IMG/VR virus record: IMGVR_UViG_3300025645_006292
Location: 1 to 24,312 of that record
DNA length: 24,312 nucleotides
Direction: 5' to 3' (one strand)
DNA from: a virus
Positions 1 through 6,502 of the stretch are shown here, piece by piece. Each line of letters opens with the position of its first letter. Position 1 is the first letter of the stretch. The notes under the pieces are model-generated. The model was given only the letters and a program-made list of their open reading frames with translations, was not told where the DNA came from and ran no database searches. The translations under genes were made by a program, and so were the position numbers.

Positions 1-350
1 TTTTGTTTTATTTCGTCAAAATGCTTTGCACCGTTTCTGTTTTTTGAGTAGTCTTTAAAATACTTTTCTTTAACAGGATCAACGCCACCGTTCTTTTCCG
101 CTCTAGTTTCACTAAGTTCTTTGCTATAGTCCATCATATCGCCATAGCTTCCTTTTTTGTGTTCTGTCTTTTGTATAAACTCTTTTGAGCTATACGGGTC
201 CACACAGGTGTCGATGGATGCGTTTGGTATAGTGAATACCCTTTTCCATTCCAGGCCCTCAGAATCGAAGTATACGTGCTTATCGTTCATCCCTTGAACA
301 ATCTCTTTGTATTTTTCTCCGTCTGGAGATTTATAAATGTATATAGGCAT
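1..350 (-). CDS. FmdB-like small protein, partial at window edge
   Basis: Reading the minus strand from the ATG at 350-348 gives an open frame of 116 codons that runs off the window, so the C-terminus is missing. The N-terminus (MPIYIYKSPDGEKYKEIVQ, then GMNDKHVYFD and WKRVFTIPNA) follows the layout of FmdB-type putative regulatory proteins: a short MPxYxYxC-like strand, a middle turn, and an RxF(S/T) segment. The two CxxC knuckles that bind zinc in that family are replaced by SPDG and DSEG, so zinc binding is unlikely. The rest (about residues 50-116) is charged and low in hydrophobics (KKGSYGDMMDYSKELSETRAEK), probably helical. It is the last gene seen in the minus-strand run and has its own promoter-like element directly upstream. 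Function is unknown; the FmdB relation is from recall of the family pattern. Confidence 0.6.
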   Translation of the reverse strand, partial: MPIYIYKSPDGEKYKEIVQGMNDKHVYFDSEGLEWKRVFTIPNASIDTCVDPYSSKEFIQKTEHKKGSYGDMMDYSKELSETRAEKNGGVDPVKEKYFKDYSKNRNGAKHFDEIKQ

Positions 351-355
351 ATTCT

Positions 356-384
356 ATTATAGAGAAACAGGGGCAGTATTTCTA
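356..384 (-). promoter_or_regulatory. Promoter-like element TAGAAA-N17-TATAAT for the FmdB-like gene
   Basis: On the minus strand a perfect -10 TATAAT (plus positions 356-361) lies 5 bases before the ATG at 350-348. Seventeen bases upstream of it is TAGAAA (plus 379-384), a 4/6 match to TTGACA. A start site 6-7 bases after the -10 would fall on the start codon, giving a leaderless message. The -35 lies inside a hairpin (368-393). The same TAGAAA/TATAAT pair, spaced 16, precedes the gene at 23495. Confidence 0.45.
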
Positions 385-393
385 CCACCCCTG
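368..393. terminator. Hairpin between Hsp20 and FmdB-like genes, possible terminator
   Basis: CAGGGG (368-373) pairs with CCCCTG (388-393). An inner GTA/TAC pairing closes a TTTC tetraloop after a 2x2 CA/CA internal loop. On the minus strand the hairpin follows the Hsp20 stop by about 27 bases and is followed by TTTCTCT, a weak U-tract. On the plus strand it is followed by CTTTTTATTT, a better U-tract, so it could work both ways. It is the only GC-rich stem in this AT-rich gap. The minus-strand promoter -35 sits in its loop. Confidence 0.5.
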
Positions 394-420
394 CTTTTTA
401 TTTATTTAATAATGGTTTGG

Positions 421-741
421 TTATTGGATTTTAATTTCCACCGACTCTTTAATCACCTTTTTGGGCATAACAATGCTTAATAGACCATTAGACATTTTTG
501 ATGTAATTTCTAACGGACACACTAAGTCATTTAAAGCAATGGAGAAGGTTTTTTCTTTTTCTCCTTTTTTGGCTGTGACCTTTATTACGTCGTTGTTTGC
601 CGTAATGTTTACTTCTTTTTTAGAGAAACCAGCCAATTCTAATTCAGCTGTATAAACGTCGTCACTGCTTTTAATCCATTTGCATTCTTTTGGATAAGCC
701 CTGCTATCTGGTTTGAATAATTCTTCAAATAATGTAGTCAT
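421..741 (-). CDS. hsp20: Small heat shock protein, Hsp20/alpha-crystallin family
   Basis: The product is 106 aa, an almost bare alpha-crystallin domain. Residues 27-100 show the family pattern: DVYTAELELAGFSKKEVNIT (the E-x-PGF-like beta strand pair), DVIKVTAKK, and the signature NGLLSIVMPKK at 85-95, equivalent to G-V-L-x-V-x-x-P-K. The C-terminal IKI (103-105) matches the IxI motif that docks neighbouring dimers. The N-terminal arm is only about 20 aa. Hsp20 proteins are ATP-independent holdase chaperones. Phage copies are known, especially in T4-like cyanophages, where a role in virion assembly or stress is assumed rather than proven. It lies 39 bases after the glycosyltransferase stop, with its own short upstream region and no clear Shine-Dalgarno site. 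Confidence 0.9.
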   Translation of the reverse strand: MTTLFEELFKPDSRAYPKECKWIKSSDDVYTAELELAGFSKKEVNITANNDVIKVTAKKGEKEKTFSIALNDLVCPLEITSKMSNGLLSIVMPKKVIKESVEIKIQ

Positions 742-754
742 AATATGTTTCTAT

Positions 755-770
755 TGCATGTTTTGTGCCA
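755..770 (-). promoter_or_regulatory. Sigma54-like -24/-12 match before Hsp20 (weak)
   Basis: The minus-strand sequence TGGCACAAAACATGCA matches the sigma54 consensus TGGCACRN4TTGCW at all but one of the defined bases, with the required GG-N10-GC spacing. The predicted start lies about 3 bases before the Hsp20 ATG. A match this good is expected by chance about once in tens of kilobases, and no sigma54 activator site is recognisable, so this is only a candidate. Confidence 0.2.
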
Positions 771-780
771 AGTGAAAAAC

Positions 781-1839
781 CTAGGAAATATGGGCTAAAA
801 TGCCATCAACTGTATTTGAATACGACATTTTTTCCGCTAATTTTTGTCCCTCTGTGTTAACTTGTCCCACTTTCTTCTCGGCCTGTTCCATTGCAGCTAT
901 CATTGTTTCTTCATTACAATCAAAGAATTCACCTTGATTAAATGCGTGTCCTTTGATGAAAAATCTATTGTCATAACAATCCATTCTTCCAGTTGGCTCG
1001 ACTATAATTGCATTCTTATCATTTGCCCAATCTTTATGGGATGTGGCGTTAAGAACAACACTCCATTTTCCTAGGCAAGTTGCGTTAAAAGATGGAAGAT
1101 TCCAACCTTCAGCACCAGAAAGACCAGTTAAATCAATATCTATTGCGTTAAGAAGTTCATTGACTTCTGAATTTTTCTTAAGAAACGGAAGGAAGTTTAT
1201 GTTCGTGTACCTTTCTCCTTCTAGAACTGCATTAATAACATGGGACATTTCATCTTCCTTAAAGAACGGATTGGAAATACAGCAAGTAAGCTGATACTTG
1301 TTGTTGTTTCCATATTTTTTTGCCCAAGCTTTAATAATTTCTCCTGTGTGCTTTCTTTTTTCAAATTTTCCCATTAAGCCAAAATGTATCACTCCATCAA
1401 GATATGTCTTTTGTGTTCGATGAAAATCTTTATCAAATCCAAGAGGGACAAAATCAGCCCCAAAAAGACCAGAAGAATAAGAAGAGCTAAAAATTGTTTT
1501 AGTTTGTGCGTCGCAGATTTTCTTTTCTACTTCAGTAGGTTCGCTACATTCATAAAAGGTATATAAATACTGGTTTGCGTTCTTCCTGTCTTCAGAACCG
1601 TTTAGGTGCCAAATCTTTAATGCTGGAATATCTTCCGATAGATAATTGAACCTATTGTTAATCGATTCCTGAATTTTATTATTCAAATCATCTGGAACAT
1701 CATAAGCAGAAAGATCAACATTTTGCCCTATTGGAAAAATTCCTACATCATGCCCCTTATCGAAGAGTTCTCGGATAATGTTATAACTAACATTACCGAA
1801 ACTCAACGAATTAAGAGCTGCCTCTACAAGAATTTTCAT
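781..1839 (-). CDS. Glycosyltransferase, GT-B fold, GT4-like
   Basis: The product is 352 aa, a normal size for a GT-B enzyme. The N-terminal half begins MKILVEAALN and has a G-rich loop followed by an amphipathic helix (NVSYNIIRELFDKGHDVGIF), as in GT4 acceptor domains. The C-terminal half holds FGLMGKFEKRKHTGEIIKAW (about 152-171, the start of the donor domain, with the basic K/R of the phosphate-binding region). The nucleotide-sugar segment GAEGWNLPSFNATCLGKWSV aligns with the family's EGFGLPxxEAMACGxPV; its first Glu is kept and the second is Asn. It probably moves a hexose from a nucleotide sugar to an unknown acceptor, either phage DNA, a virion protein or host glycan. The ATG directly follows the SSB stop codon (TAAATG), so translation is likely coupled. 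Confidence 0.8.
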   Translation of the reverse strand: MKILVEAALNSLSFGNVSYNIIRELFDKGHDVGIFPIGQNVDLSAYDVPDDLNNKIQESINNRFNYLSEDIPALKIWHLNGSEDRKNANQYLYTFYECSEPTEVEKKICDAQTKTIFSSSYSSGLFGADFVPLGFDKDFHRTQKTYLDGVIHFGLMGKFEKRKHTGEIIKAWAKKYGNNNKYQLTCCISNPFFKEDEMSHVINAVLEGERYTNINFLPFLKKNSEVNELLNAIDIDLTGLSGAEGWNLPSFNATCLGKWSVVLNATSHKDWANDKNAIIVEPTGRMDCYDNRFFIKGHAFNQGEFFDCNEETMIAAMEQAEKKVGQVNTEGQKLAEKMSYSNTVDGILAHIS

Positions 1840-2214
1840 TTAAAATGGTACGTCTTCTTCTTGCGAACTTGTTGCTTTTGATGATGCTGTTCCACCACTA
1901 GAGTCTTCATCTTTAGATGAAACATTCAAGAATTGGAAACTTTGACCAGCAATAAATACCTTGGTATTCTTCTTTCCATCCTTTTCCCAAGAAGAAGATC
2001 GAAGCTCTCCTTGTGCGATAATGCTGCGGCCCTTTTTGAGGTACTCTTCAGCGATTTCTGCCTGTCGGCTCCAGAACTCTACGTCCATGAAACAAGGCTC
2101 TTTTGCTCTATTAGAAGAGATGCAAAGGCGAACCTTGCAAAATTTCTTTGAACTAACTTCCCTAACCTCTGGATCAGAGACTAGGTATCCTGCTGCTACT
2201 ACTGTGTTATACAT
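1840..2214 (-). CDS. ssb: Single-stranded DNA-binding protein, bacterial type
   Basis: The product is 124 aa with the bacterial SSB architecture. One OB-fold spans residues 1-98 (MYNTVVAAGYLVSDPEVR, then CKVRLCISSNR, FMDVEFWSRQAEIAEEYLKKG, IIAQGELRSSSW, VFIAGQSFQFL). A short Ser-rich linker (100-117) follows, then the acidic tip EEDVPF, equivalent to the DDIPF tail that recruits replication and repair partners. The protein would coat single-stranded DNA during phage replication. It is of the same type as host SSB and unlike T4 gp32. That fits the bacterial-type DnaB, DnaG and PolIII genes elsewhere in the window. Its start overlaps the end of the sigma-like gene by 8 bases, so expression is probably coupled. 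Confidence 0.95.
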   Translation of the reverse strand: MYNTVVAAGYLVSDPEVREVSSKKFCKVRLCISSNRAKEPCFMDVEFWSRQAEIAEEYLKKGRSIIAQGELRSSSWEKDGKKNTKVFIAGQSFQFLNVSSKDEDSSGGTASSKATSSQEEDVPF

Positions 2215-2782
2215 AATTGTTATCGAATTTGTGTTTTACTTTTTTAATGAATTTATTGTGGATGTTTATACAACCTTGAATGCTTAATTTTAATTCCTCG
2301 GAAGCCGTTCTCCACGGTACAAGTCTATTATTGGTGGTGTTGTAACGAATGTCAATGATTTTTTTTACTCTTGGGTCGTTTTCTTGTTCTAGCATACTAT
2401 TAAAAACGTCGAAAGCCTCCATTTTAGAAAGGATTTCGCATGAATCATCTTCATCAGAAATTTTATTATAAACTTTGTCTATACTTGAAAACCTCTTGTT
2501 TTTCATGGCATTAATCGCATTTAAACACTTCCACTTTGTCTGGTTAGCTAAGAATGTCGAGAACTTACTGTTCTTGTCTGGGTTGTAGTCTAACGCTGAC
2601 TGATATATTGTATAGTCTTTATCATCCAATATAAAGTCCCTATTAACAACAGAATTTTTGTGTTTGGTATATTTGTCCACAATATAAACATATATTCCAG
2701 AGTGCCTATTAATAAGCTCAATTAGACAACTATCGTCGCCGTCTGATTTTATTTTGTTTATGAGTGACAGGTCGCTTTCCAT
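2207..2782 (-). CDS. Sigma70-family-like factor (regions 2 and 4)
   Basis: The product is 191 aa. Residues 48-90 resemble sigma region 2: an acidic segment (DFILDDKDYTIYQSALDYNPDK), then NSKFSTFLANQTKWKCLNAI, matching the family's FxPxxGxKFSTYAxxxIRxAI. Residues 135-185 resemble region 4, with a helix-turn-helix at about 157-182 (WRTASEELKLSIQGCINIHNK) matching the pattern EIAxxLGxSxxxVxxIxxxAxxKL. There is no region 1.1 or 3. This is the minimal layout seen in ECF-type and phage sigma factors, so it may direct host RNA polymerase to phage promoters. It overlaps the dNMP kinase by 25 bases upstream and SSB by 8 bases downstream. Divergence is large, so an adapter or DNA-binding protein that only looks like sigma is possible. 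Confidence 0.7.
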   Translation of the reverse strand: MESDLSLINKIKSDGDDSCLIELINRHSGIYVYIVDKYTKHKNSVVNRDFILDDKDYTIYQSALDYNPDKNSKFSTFLANQTKWKCLNAINAMKNKRFSSIDKVYNKISDEDDSCEILSKMEAFDVFNSMLEQENDPRVKKIIDIRYNTTNNRLVPWRTASEELKLSIQGCINIHNKFIKKVKHKFDNNYV

Positions 2783-3342
2783 ATATCGTAAGTTTCTTGG
2801 TTAATTAGTGAGTTTAGAATTTCGTTGGCGGTTAATTGTATAAGTTTGTCATCATCAAAATTGCCTATTTCGAACTCAAGGTCTACTTCTTTTGCCATGT
2901 TTTTATTGTGGAGTTCTTCATATTCGTTTGCTGGTTTTATACCATCCCTCTTTATAAGCAAGGAAAAACCATTGTTTTTTTTAATCCACCTAAGCTCATT
3001 TGGGAATCTTAAGTCAGTTATAATGTTTACTTGATTATCATACAGACTAGGCTCTATTTTTTCAATCCAAATATTATCATTCAACTTTCTCATTATATCT
3101 GTGCCCCAGCAAACAAGCAGCGGCCTAATCAAATCCTTTTCATTTTTGTCCTTTGTAAAAGCGGAGATACCTGTTTCTTGAATCAAGAACTCATCCAAAG
3201 ACTTTCTGAGTTCAAATGCAAACGACAACCTTTGTGCTTTTATTCCCTGGTCAGCCAGTATCTTTTCGAAGTTTTCACCTAAGGTGTCCTTTCCAGATCC
3301 AGCGTTACCAGCAATCCCTATTATTTTATAATCTAAGTTCAT
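2758..3342 (-). CDS. Deoxynucleoside monophosphate kinase, phage type
   Basis: The product is 194 aa. The N-terminal P-loop GNAGSGKDT (12-20) follows a hydrophobic strand (KIIGIA). The segment NIITDLRFPNELRWIKKN (about 106-123) is the conserved (I/V)xDVRFPNE motif of T4 gp1-like dNMP kinases. CWGTDIMRKLNDNIWI matches the family's GTDxxRxxxxxxxW substrate region. The enzyme phosphorylates dNMPs to dNDPs in the cytoplasm, feeding dNTP synthesis together with the reductase encoded across the divergent region. It is the first gene of the minus-strand run. A promoter and an AAGG Shine-Dalgarno site (3347-3350 on the minus strand, 4 bases before the ATG) support the chosen start. Confidence 0.88.
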   Translation of the reverse strand: MNLDYKIIGIAGNAGSGKDTLGENFEKILADQGIKAQRLSFAFELRKSLDEFLIQETGISAFTKDKNEKDLIRPLLVCWGTDIMRKLNDNIWIEKIEPSLYDNQVNIITDLRFPNELRWIKKNNGFSLLIKRDGIKPANEYEELHNKNMAKEVDLEFEIGNFDDDKLIQLTANEILNSLINQETYDIWKATCHS

Positions 3343-3364
3343 AATACCTTACTGCTTAAACACT

Positions 3365-3392
3365 AGTTTAACACATAGATATTTAGAGTCAA
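3365..3392 (-). promoter_or_regulatory. Sigma70-like promoter for the minus-strand operon
   Basis: On the minus strand, TTGACT (plus 3387-3392) and TAAACT (plus 3365-3370) are separated by 16 bases. Transcription would start near 3358, leaving a leader of about 16 bases that carries AAGG before the dNMP kinase ATG at 3342. Two palindromes overlap it: TTAAAC-ACTA-GTTTAA at 3356-3371, over the -10 and start site, and CAAGAT-GTTT-ATCTTG at 3390-3405, over the -35. Such placement is typical of operators, though no repressor is identified. Confidence 0.55.
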
Positions 3393-3430
3393 GATGTTTA
3401 TCTTGTTTTATTAATAAAAAATATTAATCT

Positions 3431-3536
3431 AATACTGCTTATTAAATAGACTCGTAAAGTACTACTATACGGTAACGTATTTGGTTACCCTTGATTAAAC
3501 ACTTATCGATTAGTAATCTATTTAATAAGTAGTATT
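3431..3536. repeat. 20-bp imperfect inverted repeat with nested palindromes
   Basis: The left arm 3431-3450 and right arm 3517-3536 are reverse complements at 19 of 20 positions, and the mismatch would be a G-U pair in one RNA strand. The 66-base spacer has its own small dyads: AGTACT at 3458-3463, TACG-GTAA-CGTA at 3469-3480, GGTAAC/GTTACC at 3471-3476 and 3484-3489, and GATTA-g-TAATC at 3508-3518, which runs into the right arm. It could form a cruciform or a branched RNA. The function is unknown; origin or regulator binding are the obvious options. Confidence 0.75.
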
Positions 3537-3734
3537 TCTTATCTTATAGTATTTCTAATAGAAGTTCTATAGGATTCCTTATTTTCAATCGTCGAGCACT
3601 TGATTTACGATGATCTTTTTGCTTCCCGTTTTTTTATTATAGTAATCGTTCCACATTTTTTCCAAAAAAAGTTCATTTTTTTTCAACTAAAAAAAGTTAC
3701 TATATTTTCTGGTTGACTGTGACCGAGGAAATGT

Positions 3735-3740
3735 TAAGGT
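3735..3740 (+). promoter_or_regulatory. Shine-Dalgarno site of nrdB
   Basis: AAGGTG lies 7 bases before the ATG at 3748. This is one of very few recognisable ribosome binding sites in the window and supports the nrdB start chosen. Confidence 0.6.
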
Positions 3741-3747
3741 GTAATTT

Positions 3748-4794
3748 ATGTCAGCGACTATATTCGGGGCTAATTCGCGGCCAAAAAACCAATCAACAAT
3801 AACCAAAAAAATAAAAATGAGCATATTCGAGGAGCAAATATCAAGAAAACCTAATCATTATCCGTGGGCAGAAGAATTTATTGAGGTGATGCATAATGGT
3901 TTTTGGACTGATAAGGAATTCAGTTTCTCGTCCGATGTTCAAGATTTCCATATTACAATGGACGATCAACAAAGGGAAATCATAATTAGAACGTTATCAG
4001 CAATCGGTCAGATCGAAGTTGCTGTTAAGAAATTCTGGGCTAAATTAGGAGACAATCTCCCTCACCCATCCCTTACTGACCTTGGTTATGTAATGGCAAA
4101 TGTAGAGGTAATACACAACAATGCTTACGAAAGACTGTTGAAGGTCCTTGGTTTGGAGGATGTATTTGAAGAGAATCTTAAATTAGATTTTATCGAAGGT
4201 AGGGTGAGCTACTTGCGCAAATACACCCATAGGTTTTACAAAGACTCTAAGAAACAATACCTATATGCACTTACATTGTTTACCCTGTTTGTGGAAAATG
4301 TGTCTTTGATGAGTCAGTTCTACGTTATTAATTGGTTCTCAAGAAACAAAAACGTATTAAAAGATACAGAGCAACAGGTTAGATATACAAGGAACGAAGA
4401 AAACATTCATGCTCAAGTTGGAATTAAGATCATAAATACAATAAGAGAAGAGCATCCAGAGCTATTTGATGCAGAACTTGAGGAGAGAATTATTCACGAA
4501 GCTAAAGAAGCTTATATAGCAGAGGCTAAGATTATTGATTGGATGGTTAACGGTATTAATGAGAAAGGTCTCAGCGCTCCAGTGCTTAAAGAATTTATTA
4601 AAGCTAGAATAAATGAATCCCTAGAACAAATTTCATTTAAAAAGGCATTTGATATTGACAACGATCTAATTAAAGATACAATGTGGTTTGAAGAGGAGTT
4701 GATGGGTAACAACTCTACAGATTTCTTCCATTCTCGTCCCGTAGAATATTCAAAAAAATCACAAACATTTGACTTAGATAGCGTATTTGCATGA
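3748..4794 (+). CDS. nrdB: Ribonucleotide reductase class I, beta subunit
   Basis: The product is 348 aa, full length for this four-helix ferritin-like subunit. It holds the metallocofactor that starts radical transfer to the alpha subunit. Visible metal ligands are E120-x-x-H123 (ANVEVIHNNAY), E183 (FVENVSL) and E218-x-x-H221 (NEENIHAQ). The first ligand is most likely E90 in GQIEVAVKKFW, a Glu where E. coli NrdB has Asp. Y127, four residues after H123, sits where the radical tyrosine lies, so the radical site appears kept. The C-terminus FDLDSVFA is the acidic/aromatic tail expected to dock on the alpha subunit. The first 25 residues are an extra basic, low-complexity stretch. The stop overlaps the nrdA start (ATGA), implying coupled, balanced expression. 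Which metals it uses cannot be told from sequence. Confidence 0.95.
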   Translation: MSATIFGANSRPKNQSTITKKIKMSIFEEQISRKPNHYPWAEEFIEVMHNGFWTDKEFSFSSDVQDFHITMDDQQREIIIRTLSAIGQIEVAVKKFWAKLGDNLPHPSLTDLGYVMANVEVIHNNAYERLLKVLGLEDVFEENLKLDFIEGRVSYLRKYTHRFYKDSKKQYLYALTLFTLFVENVSLMSQFYVINWFSRNKNVLKDTEQQVRYTRNEENIHAQVGIKIINTIREEHPELFDAELEERIIHEAKEAYIAEAKIIDWMVNGINEKGLSAPVLKEFIKARINESLEQISFKKAFDIDNDLIKDTMWFEEELMGNNSTDFFHSRPVEYSKKSQTFDLDSVFA

Positions 4795-6461
4795 AAAAAT
4801 ATTATTGGAACAACGAAACTTCGCAGCAGATCTTAAACAGGGGGTATCTTGATGGCGAAAGCTTGATTGGCAGGGTGTTGAGTGTAGGGGAAGCATTTCA
4901 AAAAGACTTCGTATCTCGCGCTCCTGCAGAACATAAAAATAAATTTTCTGGTCTATGTGAGAAATTCGAGCATTACATGTCTCTTGGTTTTTTCTCTTTA
5001 TCTAGTCCTGTCTGGGCTAACTATGGAAGAGATAGGGGACTGCCTGTTTCCTGTAATGGTGTGTTTGTACCAGATACAATGGAGGGAATTCTGACAAAAC
5101 AGTCTGAGGTTGGTATGCAAACCAAACACGGGGCTGGAACTTCTGGTTATTTTGGTGAGCTTAGAGGCAGGGGTAAGTCAATTAGCACAGGAGGAAGCTC
5201 ATCTGGCTCGGTTCACTTCATGGAGTTATTTGACAAGGTGACTTCAGTGGTATCTCAGAGTAGTGTGAGAAGAGGTTCTTTTGCTGCTTATCTCCCTGTC
5301 GACCACCCAGATATCGAAGAGTTTCTCCGTATCAGGTCTGATGGACACCCTATTCAGGATTTATCGTTTGCTGTCACCATTACAGACGAATGGATGGAGG
5401 GCATGAAAGGCGGTGACATTGACAAGCGAAAGATCTGGGCGAAGATTGTTCAGAAGAAGTTTGAATCTGGCTATCCATATTTATTCTTCCAAGATACCGC
5501 AAATAAAAATGCGCCTCAAGTTTATAAAGATAAAAATATGAAGATCTATGCTTCAAATCTTTGTAACGAAATTGCGTTACCTTCCTCACCAGAAGAGTCG
5601 TTTGTCTGTTGTTTATCTTCTCTTAATTTGGAGAGGTGGGATGAGATTGTTAAGACCGATGCTATTGAAACAATGGTTTACTTTCTTGATTCTGTAATGG
5701 AGGAATACATTAATAAGACTGAGGATATTCCTTATATGGAATTTGACCACAACTTTGCAAAGCGTCACAGAGCTTTGGGGATGGGTGTTCTTGGCTGGCA
5801 TTCTTACTTGCAGGACAACATGATTTCTTTTGAGAGTATGGAGGCTAAAATGAAAAATGCAGAAATCTTCAGAACAATCAGAGAAAGAGCAGACAAGGCT
5901 ACAGAAGAACTAGCTAAAATATTTGGAGAGCCAGAAGTCTTAAAAGGCTACGGTCGCAGGAATACAACAACAATGGCCGTTGCCCCAACTACCACAAGTT
6001 CTCTTATTCTCGGTCAGGTATCTCAAGGCATCGAGCCAACTGTCAACTATTATACAAAGAATTCAGCCAAAGGAAAATTCACAATCAGAAGTCCACATTT
6101 AGAGAGACTTCTTGAATCTAAAGGCAAAAACACAGAAGCTGTATGGAAATCCATCTTGGTTAGGGACGGCTCAGTTCAACATCTTAATTTTCTAGACGAA
6201 CACGAAAAAAATGTATTTAAAACATTTTCAGAAGTATCGCAGAAAGAAATTGTAATACAAGCGTCTCAACGTCAAAAGTACATTGATCAAGGGCAATCTT
6301 TAAATTTGATGGTTCACCCCAAAGCTTCTCCAAAGGAAGTCAGTGATCTTATGATTTTAGGTTGGGAAATGGGTCTTAAGGGGTTTTATTACCAAAGAAG
6401 CACAAACCCTAGCCAAGCACTAGCACAATCTATTATGGAATGTACCTCTTGCGAAGGTTGA
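4791..6461 (+). CDS. nrdA: Ribonucleotide reductase class I, alpha subunit (no ATP cone)
   Basis: The product is 556 aa, the catalytic subunit reducing NDPs to dNDPs. Catalytic N256-x-C258-x-E260 (NLCNE) carries the thiyl radical cysteine. C88 (PVSCNG) and C273/C274 provide the reducing pair, Y533-Y534 (GFYYQRS) relay the radical, and C551-x-x-C554 near the C-terminus would take electrons from thioredoxin or glutaredoxin. The Gly/Ser-rich specificity loop is at 134-142 (GGSSSGSVH). It is shorter than the roughly 760-aa E. coli NrdA because the N-terminal ATP-cone is absent. Overall activity would then not be shut off by dATP, as expected for a phage that needs large dNTP pools. The start overlaps the nrdB stop by 4 bases. 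Confidence 0.95.
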   Translation: MKKYYWNNETSQQILNRGYLDGESLIGRVLSVGEAFQKDFVSRAPAEHKNKFSGLCEKFEHYMSLGFFSLSSPVWANYGRDRGLPVSCNGVFVPDTMEGILTKQSEVGMQTKHGAGTSGYFGELRGRGKSISTGGSSSGSVHFMELFDKVTSVVSQSSVRRGSFAAYLPVDHPDIEEFLRIRSDGHPIQDLSFAVTITDEWMEGMKGGDIDKRKIWAKIVQKKFESGYPYLFFQDTANKNAPQVYKDKNMKIYASNLCNEIALPSSPEESFVCCLSSLNLERWDEIVKTDAIETMVYFLDSVMEEYINKTEDIPYMEFDHNFAKRHRALGMGVLGWHSYLQDNMISFESMEAKMKNAEIFRTIRERADKATEELAKIFGEPEVLKGYGRRNTTTMAVAPTTTSSLILGQVSQGIEPTVNYYTKNSAKGKFTIRSPHLERLLESKGKNTEAVWKSILVRDGSVQHLNFLDEHEKNVFKTFSEVSQKEIVIQASQRQKYIDQGQSLNLMVHPKASPKEVSDLMILGWEMGLKGFYYQRSTNPSQALAQSIMECTSCEG

Positions 6462-6502
6462 GATTTCATTATTATAAAATTTTAGTGTAATCAATTGATA
6501 TA

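Larger units (their letters stand above)
3343..3747. other. AT-rich divergent intergenic region, candidate origin or control region
   Basis: No gene is found in these 405 bases; open frames are only a few codons long. Transcription diverges from here, minus strand to the left and plus strand to the right. The left part holds the minus-strand promoter and two palindromes. The centre holds the large inverted repeat at 3431-3536. The right part has poly-A and poly-T tracts, including AAAAAAAGTT repeated at 3664-3673 and 3689-3698. A -10-like TACTAT at 3698-3703 could serve nrdB but lacks a good -35. The combination of divergence, AT-richness and dyad symmetry fits a replication origin or an early control region. 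Confidence 0.5.

Noticed and set aside
1961-2287. 108-codon plus-strand open frame opposite ssb and the sigma-like gene
   Set aside because: It is antisense to two well-recognised genes, has no family-like sequence and no start signal.
3431-3536. tRNA or attachment site in the intergenic dyad
   Set aside because: There is no cloverleaf with conserved T-loop or CCA end, and no integrase gene nearby; the arms are too AT-rich and too long.
3713-3747. TTGACT at 3713 as -35 of an nrdB promoter
   Set aside because: No -10-like hexamer lies 15-19 bases downstream; AAGGTG there is better read as the ribosome binding site.
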